Positions 52,051 to 60,131 of a stretch of 64,000 nt of DNA are shown piece by piece. Under the pieces are notes generated by a model. That model saw nothing but the letters and a program-made list of their open reading frames with translations. It did not search any database and was not told where the DNA came from. A program made the translations under genes and the position numbers. Origin of the DNA: Georgenia sp. SYP-B2076 (GTDB taxonomy: Bacteria > Actinomycetota > Actinomycetes > Actinomycetales > Actinomycetaceae); assembly GCF_003991205.1 (NCBI RefSeq), contig NZ_RXOZ01000035.1, forward strand, positions 62,001 through 126,000. The letters run 5' to 3'. Every line of letters begins with the position of its first letter. The first letter of the stretch is position 1.

Positions 52051-53186
52051 TGACCGGCCGGGTGCGGTTCCCGGAGCTCGCCGCGCCGTGCCCGCCCGAG
52101 GCGGGCGGCCGGGCCGTCCAGAGCGGTGAGACGCTCGTCGACGCCGTGCACCCGAGCCCGCGCAGGCGGGACGGCAAGGCGCTCGGCGTCGGGCGAGCGG
52201 GCGCCCGGGACGGCGGGACGGTCCTCTTGGCCGACGAACCGGGCGCCGGCCGCCGCGCGCCATCCGCCGACACGGACGCCGGCACCGCCCCGGGCGCGCG
52301 CGCCTACCTGCCGGACCTCATCGAGCCACGCCGCACCATCGGCGGGCGGACGTTCGACTTCTCCCGTGAGGTCGCCGTCGTGGCGATCGTCAACCGGACG
52401 CCCGACTCTTTCTACGACCGCGGCCGCACCTACGCGCTCGACGCCGCCATCGACCGGGCGCTGACGGCGGCGGCGGAGGGGGCGGACTGGGTCGACGTCG
52501 GCGGGGTGCCGTTCTCGCCGGACGTCGCCGCGGTCTCCGCCCAGGAGGAGCTCGACCGGGTGCTGCCGGTCGTCGCCGGCGTGCGCGCCCGCTCCGACGT
52601 CGTCGTGTCCGTGGACACGTCCCGCCCGGAGGTGGCCCGGCGGTGCCTCGACGCGGGCGCCGCCGTCATCAACGACACGAGCGGGTTGCGTGATCCCGCG
52701 ATGGCGCAGGTGGTGGCGCGAGCGGGGGCGAGCGTGGTCATCGTCCACTCCCTGGCCGCCCCGCACGCGCGGCATCCCGCGCCGCGGTACACCGACGTCG
52801 TGGCCGAGGTGGGCCGGCACCTGCGCGCACGCGTGGCCCTTGCCCTCGACGCCGGAGTGCCCGCCGGCCGGATCTTCGTCGACCCCGGGCACGACCTCAA
52901 CAAGAACACCCGCCACTCCCTGGCGCTCACCGCCCGCCTGAACGAGATCACCGCGATCGGCATGCCGACCCTCGTGGCGCTGTCCAACAAGGACTTCGTC
53001 GGCGAGACGCTGGGCCGTCCCCGCGAGGAGCGGCTGGCGGGCTCGCTGGCCGCGGCCGCGCTGTGCGTGCAGCAGGGCGCCCGCCTCGTGCGGGCCCACG
53101 AGGTTGGCCCGACCGTCGACGCCGTCCGCCTCGCCGAGGCGGTGCTCGGCCTGCGCGAACCCGCGTACGCCCGCCACAACGTGTGA
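52050..53186 (+). CDS. Dihydropteroate-synthase-like TIM-barrel protein
   Basis: A 378-residue protein: a disordered 100-residue N-terminus, then a FolP-like barrel with VNRTPDSFYDRG, DVGGVPFSPD, VSVDTSRPEVARRCL, GAAVINDTSGLRD and a C-terminal GPTVDAVRLAEAVLG. True DHPS has DIGGESTRPG and a SRKRF-type motif; here they read DVGGVPFSPD and SNKDF. Loss of these substrate-loop residues suggests another substrate than pABA. It overlaps the reductase gene (TGATG) and precedes the RibD-like reductase, so it probably works on a pterin made by FolE. Confidence 0.75.
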   Translation: MTGRVRFPELAAPCPPEAGGRAVQSGETLVDAVHPSPRRRDGKALGVGRAGARDGGTVLLADEPGAGRRAPSADTDAGTAPGARAYLPDLIEPRRTIGGRTFDFSREVAVVAIVNRTPDSFYDRGRTYALDAAIDRALTAAAEGADWVDVGGVPFSPDVAAVSAQEELDRVLPVVAGVRARSDVVVSVDTSRPEVARRCLDAGAAVINDTSGLRDPAMAQVVARAGASVVIVHSLAAPHARHPAPRYTDVVAEVGRHLRARVALALDAGVPAGRIFVDPGHDLNKNTRHSLALTARLNEITAIGMPTLVALSNKDFVGETLGRPREERLAGSLAAAALCVQQGARLVRAHEVGPTVDAVRLAEAVLGLREPAYARHNV

Positions 53187-53213
53187 CGTGCGGATCGTGC
53201 CCAGGAGGGAACC

Positions 53214-54053
53214 ATGTCCCAGACCGACGAGCTGACGATGACGGACACCGCTCTGCTCACCACCCCGGGCGCCGCGACGGGCACCGCCCTGCTCACCACG
53301 CCGGGCCCGGCGACCAAGGAGGCCCGGGAGCGCCTGTCGAACCTGGCGCCCCGGTGGCCGCTGGAGGAGCTGGTGCGCCGCTACGCCGTCGCCGACCGCC
53401 TGGCGCCGCACGTGCGCGTGAACATGATCGCCAGCCTCGACGGCGCCGCCACCCATGACGGCCTCTCCGGCGGGCTGAACAACGCCGACGATAAGCAAGT
53501 CTTCGACACGCTGCGCATGCTCAGCGACGTCGTCATGGTGGGGGCGGGCACGCTGCGCGCGGAGGGCTATGGCGCGCTCCGCCTGGGGGACGTCGCCGTC
53601 GCCTGGCGGCAGACCCACGGGCTTGCGGCGCACCCCACGCTCGCCGTCGTGTCCTCCCGCCTCGAGCTGCGCGCCGACGACCCGATGCTCGCGGACGCCC
53701 CGGTGCGGCCGGTAGTCCTGACCCACGGCGCGTCACCAGCGGCCCGGCGCGAGGAGCTCGGGACGGTCGCGGACGTCGTGCTGTGCGGGGAGCGCGCGGT
53801 CGACCCCCGCGCGATGGTGGCCGCGCTGGTGCGCCGTGGGCTGCGCCAGGTGCTGTGCGAGGGCGGCCCGCACCTGTTCGGCACCCTGGTCGAGGCGGAC
53901 GCCGTCGACGAGCTGTGCCTGACGCTCAGTCCCGTGCTCGAGGGCGGCGGCGCGGGGCGCATCACCACGGGCGGCGCCCCGGCCGCCCGGCGGATGCGGC
54001 TCGCGCACGTCCTTACCGCCGACGACATGCTCATGCTGCGCTACCTGCGGTGA
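53214..54053 (+). CDS. RibD C-terminal-domain reductase (dihydrofolate-reductase-like)
   Basis: A 279-residue protein. After an N-terminal tail with a repeated TALLTTPG motif, the DHFR-like RibD_C fold starts at about 60: HVRVNMIASLDGAATHDGLSGGLNN, MVGAGTLRAEGYG, VLCEGGPHLFGTLVEADAVDELCLTLSPVLEGGG. It lacks the deaminase domain of true RibD. Such stand-alone reductases act on pteridine or pyrimidine intermediates with NADPH. A strong AGGAGGG precedes the ATG. It is the last gene of the folE island. Confidence 0.85.
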   Translation: MSQTDELTMTDTALLTTPGAATGTALLTTPGPATKEARERLSNLAPRWPLEELVRRYAVADRLAPHVRVNMIASLDGAATHDGLSGGLNNADDKQVFDTLRMLSDVVMVGAGTLRAEGYGALRLGDVAVAWRQTHGLAAHPTLAVVSSRLELRADDPMLADAPVRPVVLTHGASPAARREELGTVADVVLCGERAVDPRAMVAALVRRGLRQVLCEGGPHLFGTLVEADAVDELCLTLSPVLEGGGAGRITTGGAPAARRMRLAHVLTADDMLMLRYLR

Positions 54054-54054
54054 G

Positions 54055-54195
54055 CCGCCGCCGCGCGCAAAGGCGGCTGCGGCCCGGCGCCGCACGTACG
54101 CGCTTACGGTCCGCCGCCACGCGCAACGCGGCCCCGGCCCGGCGCCGCGTCCCGACCGGGCGCGGCGCCGCCCCCTCAGGCCCGGGCCTGGCGCG
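54055..54195. repeat. Diverged GC-rich tandem duplication between convergent genes
   Basis: ccgccgccgcgcgcaaaggc...cggcccggcgccgc is followed by a second copy, ccgccgccacgcgcaacgcg...cggcccggcgccgc, about 56 bp further on. There is no gene; the 54176-54195 segment is part of the stop-codon duplication of the following gene. Confidence 0.6.
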
Positions 54196-54215
54196 TCAGG
54201 CCCTGACCTGGCGCG
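54176..54215 (-). repeat. 20-bp tandem duplication spanning a stop codon
   Basis: tcaggcccgggcctggcgcg and tcaggccctgacctggcgcg (plus strand), 18 of 20 identical. The copy at 54196-54215 holds the stop of the CoA-binding gene (TGA on the minus strand). Confidence 0.9.
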
Positions 54216-54693
54216 CGGAGGAGATCACGCCCGTGTTGAAGCCCGCCAGGTGGAGCCCGCCGTGGAAGCGGGCGTGCTCGATCTTGAGGCAGCGGTCCAT
54301 CACGACCTGCACGCCGGCCGCCTCGGCGTCGCGCGCCACCTCCTCGTGCCAGGACCCCAGCTGCAGCCACAGGGTCTTGGCGCCCACCGCCTTGGTCTCC
54401 TCCAGGACCTGCGGGAGGTCGTCGTGCCTGCGGAAGACGTCGACGAGGTCCGGCGCCTCGGGCAGGTCGGCGAGGGAGGGGTAGACCGGCCGGCCGAGGA
54501 TCTCCTTGACCACGGGATTGACGAAGTACACCGTGTACGGCGAGGACGAGAGCAGGTAGGTCGACACGAAGTACGACGCGCGCGACGGCTTGTCCGAGGC
54601 GCCCACGATCGCGATCGACCTGGTGCCGCGCAGGATGCCCAGGCGCTCGACGGCGGACGGTCCCACCCACGTCCGCTCGGCGACGGCGCTCAT
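54196..54693 (-). CDS. CoA-binding domain protein
   Basis: A 165-residue Rossmann-fold protein. SIAIVGASDKPSRASYFVSTYLL, VYFVNP and GVQVVMDRCLKIEH match stand-alone CoA_binding_2 proteins (YccU-like). It is the last gene of the acs-sfnG-metY operon, its ATG overlapping the metY stop. A CoA- or acyl-CoA-binding partner for the acetyl-CoA-handling enzymes is plausible but unproven. Its stop codon is copied in a tandem 20-bp duplication. Confidence 0.85.
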   Translation of the reverse strand: MSAVAERTWVGPSAVERLGILRGTRSIAIVGASDKPSRASYFVSTYLLSSSPYTVYFVNPVVKEILGRPVYPSLADLPEAPDLVDVFRRHDDLPQVLEETKAVGAKTLWLQLGSWHEEVARDAEAAGVQVVMDRCLKIEHARFHGGLHLAGFNTGVISSARQVRA

Positions 54694-56147
54694 GCCTGCA
54701 CCCCCGACGTGATCGCGCAGGCCGGCGCGACGCGCGCGGCGACCGGGACCGGGGCGGCCCCGCCGGCCGGGGCCGGCGCGGAGGCGGGCACCGCCGCGGT
54801 GGCGGCCTCCTCCTGCGCCGCTCCGGCGGCTCGGCCCTCCCGGGTGCGCCCGGTCGCCCGGGTCAGCGCCTGGTCGAGGTCCCAGAGGATGTCCTCGACG
54901 TCCTCCAGGCCCACGGAGAGGCGGATCAGGTCCTCGCCGACGCCCGCGGACACCATCTGCTCGGCCGTCAGCTGGCGGTGCGTCGTCGAGCCCGGATGCA
55001 GCACGAGCGTCTTGGCGTCGCCGACGTTCGCGAGGTGGCTGGCCAGCTGGAGGGACCCGATGAAGACCTCGCCGACCTCCCGCGCGGACCGCTCACCGGT
55101 GGGCGCGACCCCGAAGGCGAAGACGGACCCGACACCGAGCGGCAGGTACTTCCGGGCGCGCTCGTGGTGGGGGTGCCCCGGCAGCCCCGCGTAGTTGACG
55201 TAGGCGATGCGGGGATCGGTGTCCAGCCACGCAGCGACCTCCTTGGCGCCCGCCAGGTGGGCGTCCATCCGCTGGGGCAGCGTCTCGATGCCCTGGAGGA
55301 GCTGGAACGCCGACTGCGCCGAGAGCGACGGCCCGATGTCCCGCAGCTGCTCCGAGCGCAGCTTGGTGAGGAAGCCGTACTCGCCGAAGTTGTCCCACCA
55401 CGAGATGTTGCCGTAGGACGCGACGGGCTCGGTCATCGTGGGGAACTTCCCGTTGCCCCAGTTGAAGCGCCCCGACTCGACGACGACGCCGCCCAGGGTG
55501 GTGCCATGACCCCCGAGGAACTTCGTGGCCGAGTGGATGACGATGTCCGCGCCGTGCTCGAAGGGGCGCAGCAGGTACGGCGTCGACAGGGTGGCGTCGA
55601 CGACGAGCGGGACGCCGGCGTCGTGCGCCACCTTGGCCAGGCCCTCGAGATCCGCCACCTCGCCGGACGGGTTCGCCACCGTCTCGGTGTAGAGCGCCTT
55701 CGTCTCCGGGCGGATGGCCGCCGCGAAGTCGGCCGGGTCCGTGCCGGCGACGAAGGTCGTGTCGACCCCGAAGCGGCGCAGGGTGACGTCGAGCTGGGTC
55801 ACCGTGCCGCCGTAGAGCTGGGAGGACGCGACGATGTGGTCGCCCGCCTGGGTCAGCGCCGCGAAGGTGATGAACTCCGCGGCCATGCCGGACGCCGTCG
55901 CGACCGCGCCGATGCCGCCCTCCAGGGAGGCGACGCGCTCCTCGAACGCGGCGACCGTGGGGTTGGAGATGCGGGAGTAGATGTTCCCGTACTTCTGCAG
56001 CGCGAAGAGGTTGGCGGCGTCGTCCGTGCTGCTGAACACGAAGGACGTGGACTGGTAGATGGGCACCGCGCGGGCGCCGTGCTCGGCGTCGGGCGTGCCG
56101 CCGGCGTGCAGCGCCCGCGTGCGGAACCCGAACTGGTGGTCGCTCAT
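54690..56147 (-). CDS. metY: O-acetylhomoserine sulfhydrylase-type enzyme
   Basis: PLP-dependent Cys/Met-metabolism enzyme, 485 residues; adds sulfide to O-acetyl- (or O-succinyl-) homoserine. FRTRALHAGGTPDAEHGARAVPIYQSTSF, GNIYSRISNPTVAAFEERVASLEGG and PLP Lys209 in HSATKFLGGHG identify it, and WGNGKFPTMTEP is characteristic of the OAH-sulfhydrylase branch. About 45 extra C-terminal residues are Ala/Pro-rich. It overlaps sfnG upstream and the CoA-binding gene downstream (ATGA each), so sulfur released by SfnG-dependent pathways would be captured here. Confidence 0.92.
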   Translation of the reverse strand: MSDHQFGFRTRALHAGGTPDAEHGARAVPIYQSTSFVFSSTDDAANLFALQKYGNIYSRISNPTVAAFEERVASLEGGIGAVATASGMAAEFITFAALTQAGDHIVASSQLYGGTVTQLDVTLRRFGVDTTFVAGTDPADFAAAIRPETKALYTETVANPSGEVADLEGLAKVAHDAGVPLVVDATLSTPYLLRPFEHGADIVIHSATKFLGGHGTTLGGVVVESGRFNWGNGKFPTMTEPVASYGNISWWDNFGEYGFLTKLRSEQLRDIGPSLSAQSAFQLLQGIETLPQRMDAHLAGAKEVAAWLDTDPRIAYVNYAGLPGHPHHERARKYLPLGVGSVFAFGVAPTGERSAREVGEVFIGSLQLASHLANVGDAKTLVLHPGSTTHRQLTAEQMVSAGVGEDLIRLSVGLEDVEDILWDLDQALTRATGRTREGRAAGAAQEEAATAAVPASAPAPAGGAAPVPVAARVAPACAITSGVQA

Positions 56148-57328
56148 CGGGCCGTCGCCAGGCTGTGGCGGGCGTCGCGCGCGGCGCCGATCGGGGGCAG
56201 CAGGCCGGTGTCGAGCTCGGTCCCGTTCTTGCGGGCCAGGTCCGCCTCGAGCTCGCGGACGATCGGCAGGACGTCCCGGCCGAAGGCCTCGACCTCCTCC
56301 TGGAAGTGCAGGTAGCAGGTGAGGAACAGGTTCACGCCGATCTTCTTGTACTCCACGATCCGCTCGGCGATCTGCTCGGGGGTGCCGATCAGCTGGGTGC
56401 GGAAGCCGTCGTTGTACTGGACGAGGTCCTCGAAGGTCGAGTCCGCCCACATGCCCTTGCCGTCCTTGGTGGACTGACCGGCCTCCTTCACCGCGGAGGC
56501 GAAGCCCTCGACGGCGGGCCGGTGCGCCTTAGCGACGATCTCGCGGAGGGTCTCCCTGGCCTCCTTCTCGCTCTCGCGGGCGATGACGAAGCCGTTGAGC
56601 CCGAACCGGGGCGCGCGCCCCGCCTCCGCGGCGGCGCGGGTGACCCCGGCGATGTTCTCCTTGAAGCCCTCGATGTCGCGGCCGTTGGAGAAGTACCAGT
56701 CCGCGGTGCGTCCCGCCGCGGCCTGGGCTGCGGTGGAGTTGCCGCCGAAGAAGATCTCCGGGTGGGGCCGGCCGGGCACGTCGATGGGCGGGGGGTTGAG
56801 CGTGAAGTTCTTGATGTCGTAGTACTTCCCGGGGAAGGAGAAGTCCTCCTCGGTCCACAGGCCGCGGAGCACGCGGATGAACTCCTCGGTGCGCACGTAG
56901 CGCTCGTCGTGCTCGAGCCACGGCAGGCCGAAGTTCACGAACTCGTCCTTGAGCCAGCCGGAGACGACGTTGACCGCCGCGCGGCCGCCGGAGAGGTGGT
57001 CCGCGGTGATGATGAACTTGGCGAGGACGCCCGGGTGCCACATCCCCGGGTGCACGGCCGAGATCACCTTGAGCCGCTCGGTGGCGAGCAGCAGCGCCAG
57101 GGAGAAGCTCGTCGCCTCGTGCTGCTTGTCCGCCCCGTAGCTGGCCGCGTAACGGGTCTGGGTCAGGGCGTACTCGAAGCCGCTGTCCTCGGCGATCCGG
57201 GCGAGGGTCTTGTTGTACTCGAAGTCCCAGCTGGTGCGCTGCTCGATGGTGCTCACCACCAGGCCGCCGGAGACGTTGGGGACCCAGTACGCGAACTTGA
57301 GGGGGGTGCGCAGGTCGATGGTGGTCAT
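56144..57328 (-). CDS. sfnG: Dimethylsulfone monooxygenase
   Basis: FMNH2-dependent LLM monooxygenase converting dimethyl sulfone to methanesulfinate. The N-terminus LKFAYWVPNVSGGLVVSTI, RYAASYGADKQHEATSFS, GWLKDEFVNFGLPWLEHDERY and IFFGGNSTAAQAAAGRTADWYF are the SfnG wording; 394 residues. AAGGA precedes the ATG, which also overlaps the acs stop. It needs a flavin reductase; two candidates are at 42381-43450. Substrate assignment is by family. Confidence 0.9.
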   Translation of the reverse strand: MTTIDLRTPLKFAYWVPNVSGGLVVSTIEQRTSWDFEYNKTLARIAEDSGFEYALTQTRYAASYGADKQHEATSFSLALLLATERLKVISAVHPGMWHPGVLAKFIITADHLSGGRAAVNVVSGWLKDEFVNFGLPWLEHDERYVRTEEFIRVLRGLWTEEDFSFPGKYYDIKNFTLNPPPIDVPGRPHPEIFFGGNSTAAQAAAGRTADWYFSNGRDIEGFKENIAGVTRAAAEAGRAPRFGLNGFVIARESEKEARETLREIVAKAHRPAVEGFASAVKEAGQSTKDGKGMWADSTFEDLVQYNDGFRTQLIGTPEQIAERIVEYKKIGVNLFLTCYLHFQEEVEAFGRDVLPIVRELEADLARKNGTELDTGLLPPIGAARDARHSLATAR

Positions 57329-59508
57329 GACGTTTCCTTCGTTCGTGCCGCCAGCACGTGGGCGATGGCGGCGACTGCGGGTTCGTTCTGCAGCGAGGTG
57401 GTGTCGCCCAGCGGGGTGCCTTCGTAGAGCTGGGCGAGGAGGCGGCGCATGATCTTGCCGGAGCGGGTCTTGGGCAGGTCCGGCACCACGATGACGTCGG
57501 ACGGCTTGGCGATCGGGCCGATCTGGCTGGCCACGTGCGCGCGGAGGGCCGCCGTGACGGCGTCCGCCGGCTTCGTGACGCCGCCGTGGAGGACGACGAA
57601 GGCGGTGACGGCGTGGCCGGTGCGCGCGTCGACGGTGGGCGCGACGCCCGCCTCGACCACCCAGGGGTGGGTCACGAGGGCGGACTCGATCTCGATGGTG
57701 GAGAGCCGGTGGCCCGAGATGTTGATGACGTCGTCCACCCGGCCGAGGATCCAGGTGTCGCCGTCGGCGTCGTACCGGGCGCCGTCCCCGGCGAGGAAGT
57801 AGCCCTGGTCGGCGAACGCGCGCCAGTAGGAGTCCAGGTAGCGCTGCGGGTCCCCCCACACGGTGCGCGCCATGGACGGGCCGATCTTGTCGACCACGAC
57901 GTAGCCCTGCACGCCGGGCCTCACCGGGGCGCCGTCGTCGTCCACGATCAGGGTGCTCAGCCCGGGCACGGCGCGGGTCGCGCACCCCGGCTTGGGCCGG
58001 CCCCCGGGCGCGAAGACGGGGTCGTGGGGGCGGGGGGACAGGACGGTCGAGCCCGTCTCGGACTGCCACCACGTGTCGATGAACGACGCCGTCCCGCCGC
58101 CGACGTGCTTGCGGAGCCACCGCCACGCCTCGGGGTTGATCGACTCGCCCACCGAGCCCAGCAGGCGCACGGAGGAGAGGTCGTAGTGCGCGGGCACGCC
58201 GTCGGGGAAGGCCGCCATGAGGGACCGGATCAGCGTGGGGGCGGTGTAGTAGTTCGTCACGCCGTAGCGCTCGATGACCTCGAAGTGGCGGCCGTGGTGG
58301 GGCGAGCTGGGGGTGCCCTCGTAGATGACCTGGGAGACGCCGTTGACCAGGGGGCCGTAGATCTCGTAGGTGTGGGCCGTGACCCAGGCCAGGTCGGCGG
58401 TGCACCAGTGGACGGTGGAGTCCACCTTGGCCGGGTCGTTGATCGCAGCCAGCTCGTCAGGGCGGACCCGGCCGTCCTCGCCGACCACCTCCGGGAGCAG
58501 GTCGAAGAGGAGGGCGTGGGTGTACGCCGTCTGGACGAGGTAGCCGCCCATGGTGTGCACCAGGCCCTTGGGCTTCCCCGTGGTGCCGGAGGTGTAGATG
58601 ATGAACAGCGGCGTCTCGGCGTCGAACGCCTCCGCGACGTGCGTGTCCGGCTGGCCGTCGAGGAGCTCGTCCCACCACAGATCACGGCCCGGCGTCCACG
58701 GCACCTGCGCCGCGGCCTCCCGCGCGGCCTGCGCGTCGGTGGCGTCCGCGCCGGACGTGCGCCGGACGACGAGGACGTGCTCGATGGCGTTGTCCCCGGC
58801 GCAGGCCTGGTCGGCGGCGGCCTTGACCGGCACCACCGCGCCGCGGCGGTTCTGGCCGTCCGTGGTGACCAGCACCTTGGCGCCCGTGTCCTCGACGCGG
58901 AACCGCAGCGCCTCCGCCGAGAAGCCCCCGAACACCAGCGAGTGGATCGCGCCGATGCGGGCGCAGGCGAGGGTGACGATGACGGTCTCGGGGATGACCG
59001 GGAGGTAGACCACGACGCGGTCTCCCTTGCCGACGCCGAGGCTGAGCAGGGCGTTCGCCGCCCGGCTGACCTCGCGCTGGAGCTCGGCGTAGGTGTACGT
59101 CCGCCGGTCCCCGGGCTCGCCCTCGAAGAACAGGGCGACGTGGTCGCCGCGGCCGTTCTCGACGTGGCGGTCCACGCAGTTGTGGGCGACGTTGAGCGTG
59201 CCGCCGGCGAACCAGGAGATCTGGGGGACCGAGAACCGCGGGGTGCCGTCCTCCTCGGTGCCGGTGCGCTCGGCCTTGGCGAAGGTGTGGGCGGTGTGCC
59301 AGGGCTGCGCCCAGTCCAGCCGGCCGGCCTGCTTCTCCCAGAAGGCGACGCGCGCGGCGTCGGACTCCAGGGCCGGGTTGGTGGCGTCGCGGGGGTTGTC
59401 GCGGCGCGCGGCCGAGGGCGCCGCGGCCGCCGGGTGGGGCGTCGCGGGCGCCGGGTGGGGCGTCGCGGCGCTCGCCGTCGGGGTGGGGGCGAGTGCCTGG
59501 GAGGTCAT
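57325..59508 (-). CDS. acsA: Acetyl-coenzyme A synthetase
   Basis: AMP-forming acetate:CoA ligase, 727 residues; activates acetate through acetyl-AMP. Motifs: IIYTSGTTGKPKGLVH, WWQSETGSTV, ISGHRLSTIEIE and the C-terminal RSGKIMRR with Lys685, the acetylation switch. About 45 N-terminal residues form an Ala/Thr/Pro-rich tail not usual in Acs. ATG 59508 was chosen; ATG 59520 is an alternative, both without a good ribosome-binding site. It is the first gene of a four-gene coupled operon with sfnG and metY, which suggests acetyl-CoA for O-acetylhomoserine. Confidence 0.92.
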   Translation of the reverse strand: MTSQALAPTPTASAATPHPAPATPHPAAAAPSAARRDNPRDATNPALESDAARVAFWEKQAGRLDWAQPWHTAHTFAKAERTGTEEDGTPRFSVPQISWFAGGTLNVAHNCVDRHVENGRGDHVALFFEGEPGDRRTYTYAELQREVSRAANALLSLGVGKGDRVVVYLPVIPETVIVTLACARIGAIHSLVFGGFSAEALRFRVEDTGAKVLVTTDGQNRRGAVVPVKAAADQACAGDNAIEHVLVVRRTSGADATDAQAAREAAAQVPWTPGRDLWWDELLDGQPDTHVAEAFDAETPLFIIYTSGTTGKPKGLVHTMGGYLVQTAYTHALLFDLLPEVVGEDGRVRPDELAAINDPAKVDSTVHWCTADLAWVTAHTYEIYGPLVNGVSQVIYEGTPSSPHHGRHFEVIERYGVTNYYTAPTLIRSLMAAFPDGVPAHYDLSSVRLLGSVGESINPEAWRWLRKHVGGGTASFIDTWWQSETGSTVLSPRPHDPVFAPGGRPKPGCATRAVPGLSTLIVDDDGAPVRPGVQGYVVVDKIGPSMARTVWGDPQRYLDSYWRAFADQGYFLAGDGARYDADGDTWILGRVDDVINISGHRLSTIEIESALVTHPWVVEAGVAPTVDARTGHAVTAFVVLHGGVTKPADAVTAALRAHVASQIGPIAKPSDVIVVPDLPKTRSGKIMRRLLAQLYEGTPLGDTTSLQNEPAVAAIAHVLAARTKETS

Positions 59509-59792
59509 GGCTGGCCACATTGCCCGACGCGGGGGCGGCGCGCGGGGCCCGCCCGGGAAATCTCGCACTCTGGGCGCGGGGACGTGGCTGTCCTCGCCGA
59601 TCTCACGATGCGGTCGATCGGTCTATGAGCCGGCGCCGGCCGGGCGCCTGGCCCGAGGCTCTGCACATCGGGGGACCTGGCGCCGGCGCGGGCCAGCGGC
59701 GCTGGGGCCACCGACCGCTACGTCAAGCGGGGGCGTGCGGTCACCGAGCGCTACATCGGTTTCGGCGGCGCACGGCAACTCGAGCGGACCGG

Positions 59793-59981
59793 TCAGGGCG
59801 GGGCTTCGTCGCCGTGCGCTTCGGCGGGCGGCAAGTCGAAGTAGGCGACGCCGGCGTCCAGGTCGACCCCGAAGGGTGGAGCGCCGTCGCCGGGTCGCTG
59901 GATCTCGAGGCGCTGGCGCTCGCGCTCCGCGAAGAGGTGTTTCATGCCCGGCTCGAAGATCTCGAACACGTCCTCGAACAT
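59793..59981 (-). CDS. Small DUF6191-like protein, 62 aa
   Basis: MFEDVFEIFEPGMKHLFAER then RQRLEIQRPGDGAPPFGVDLDAGVAYFDLPP: short, soluble, and like the 60-residue actinobacterial family (F-x-PG-x-KH...GDG-x-P-x-x-G-x-DL...V-x-F) that I know as DUF6191. TAGCGT lies seven nt before the ATG on the minus strand (leaderless pattern). Function unknown. It is divergent from the flavin reductase gene at 60132. Confidence 0.6.
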   Translation of the reverse strand: MFEDVFEIFEPGMKHLFAERERQRLEIQRPGDGAPPFGVDLDAGVAYFDLPPAEAHGDEAPP

Positions 59982-60131
59982 GTGACGGACGCTACTCCGT
60001 GGATGAAGGTGCCGCCGAGCGTCCGACGAGCTGCTGCGCGCCGCACGTCGGCCCGAGGCACGCGTCGGCCCCTGGCGCCGGTGTCCCGCGCGGGGCACGA
60101 TGACGACGTCAGCGCCGACCGAGGAGGTCCC

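Noticed and set aside
59640-59790. Possible small plus-strand frame (DRYVKRGRAVTERYIGFGG)
   Set aside because: No start or ribosome-binding site could be assigned; may be chance.
59509-59792. Search for a riboswitch upstream of acsA
   Set aside because: No SAM or other aptamer consensus was recognised on the minus strand; only GC-rich inverted repeats.
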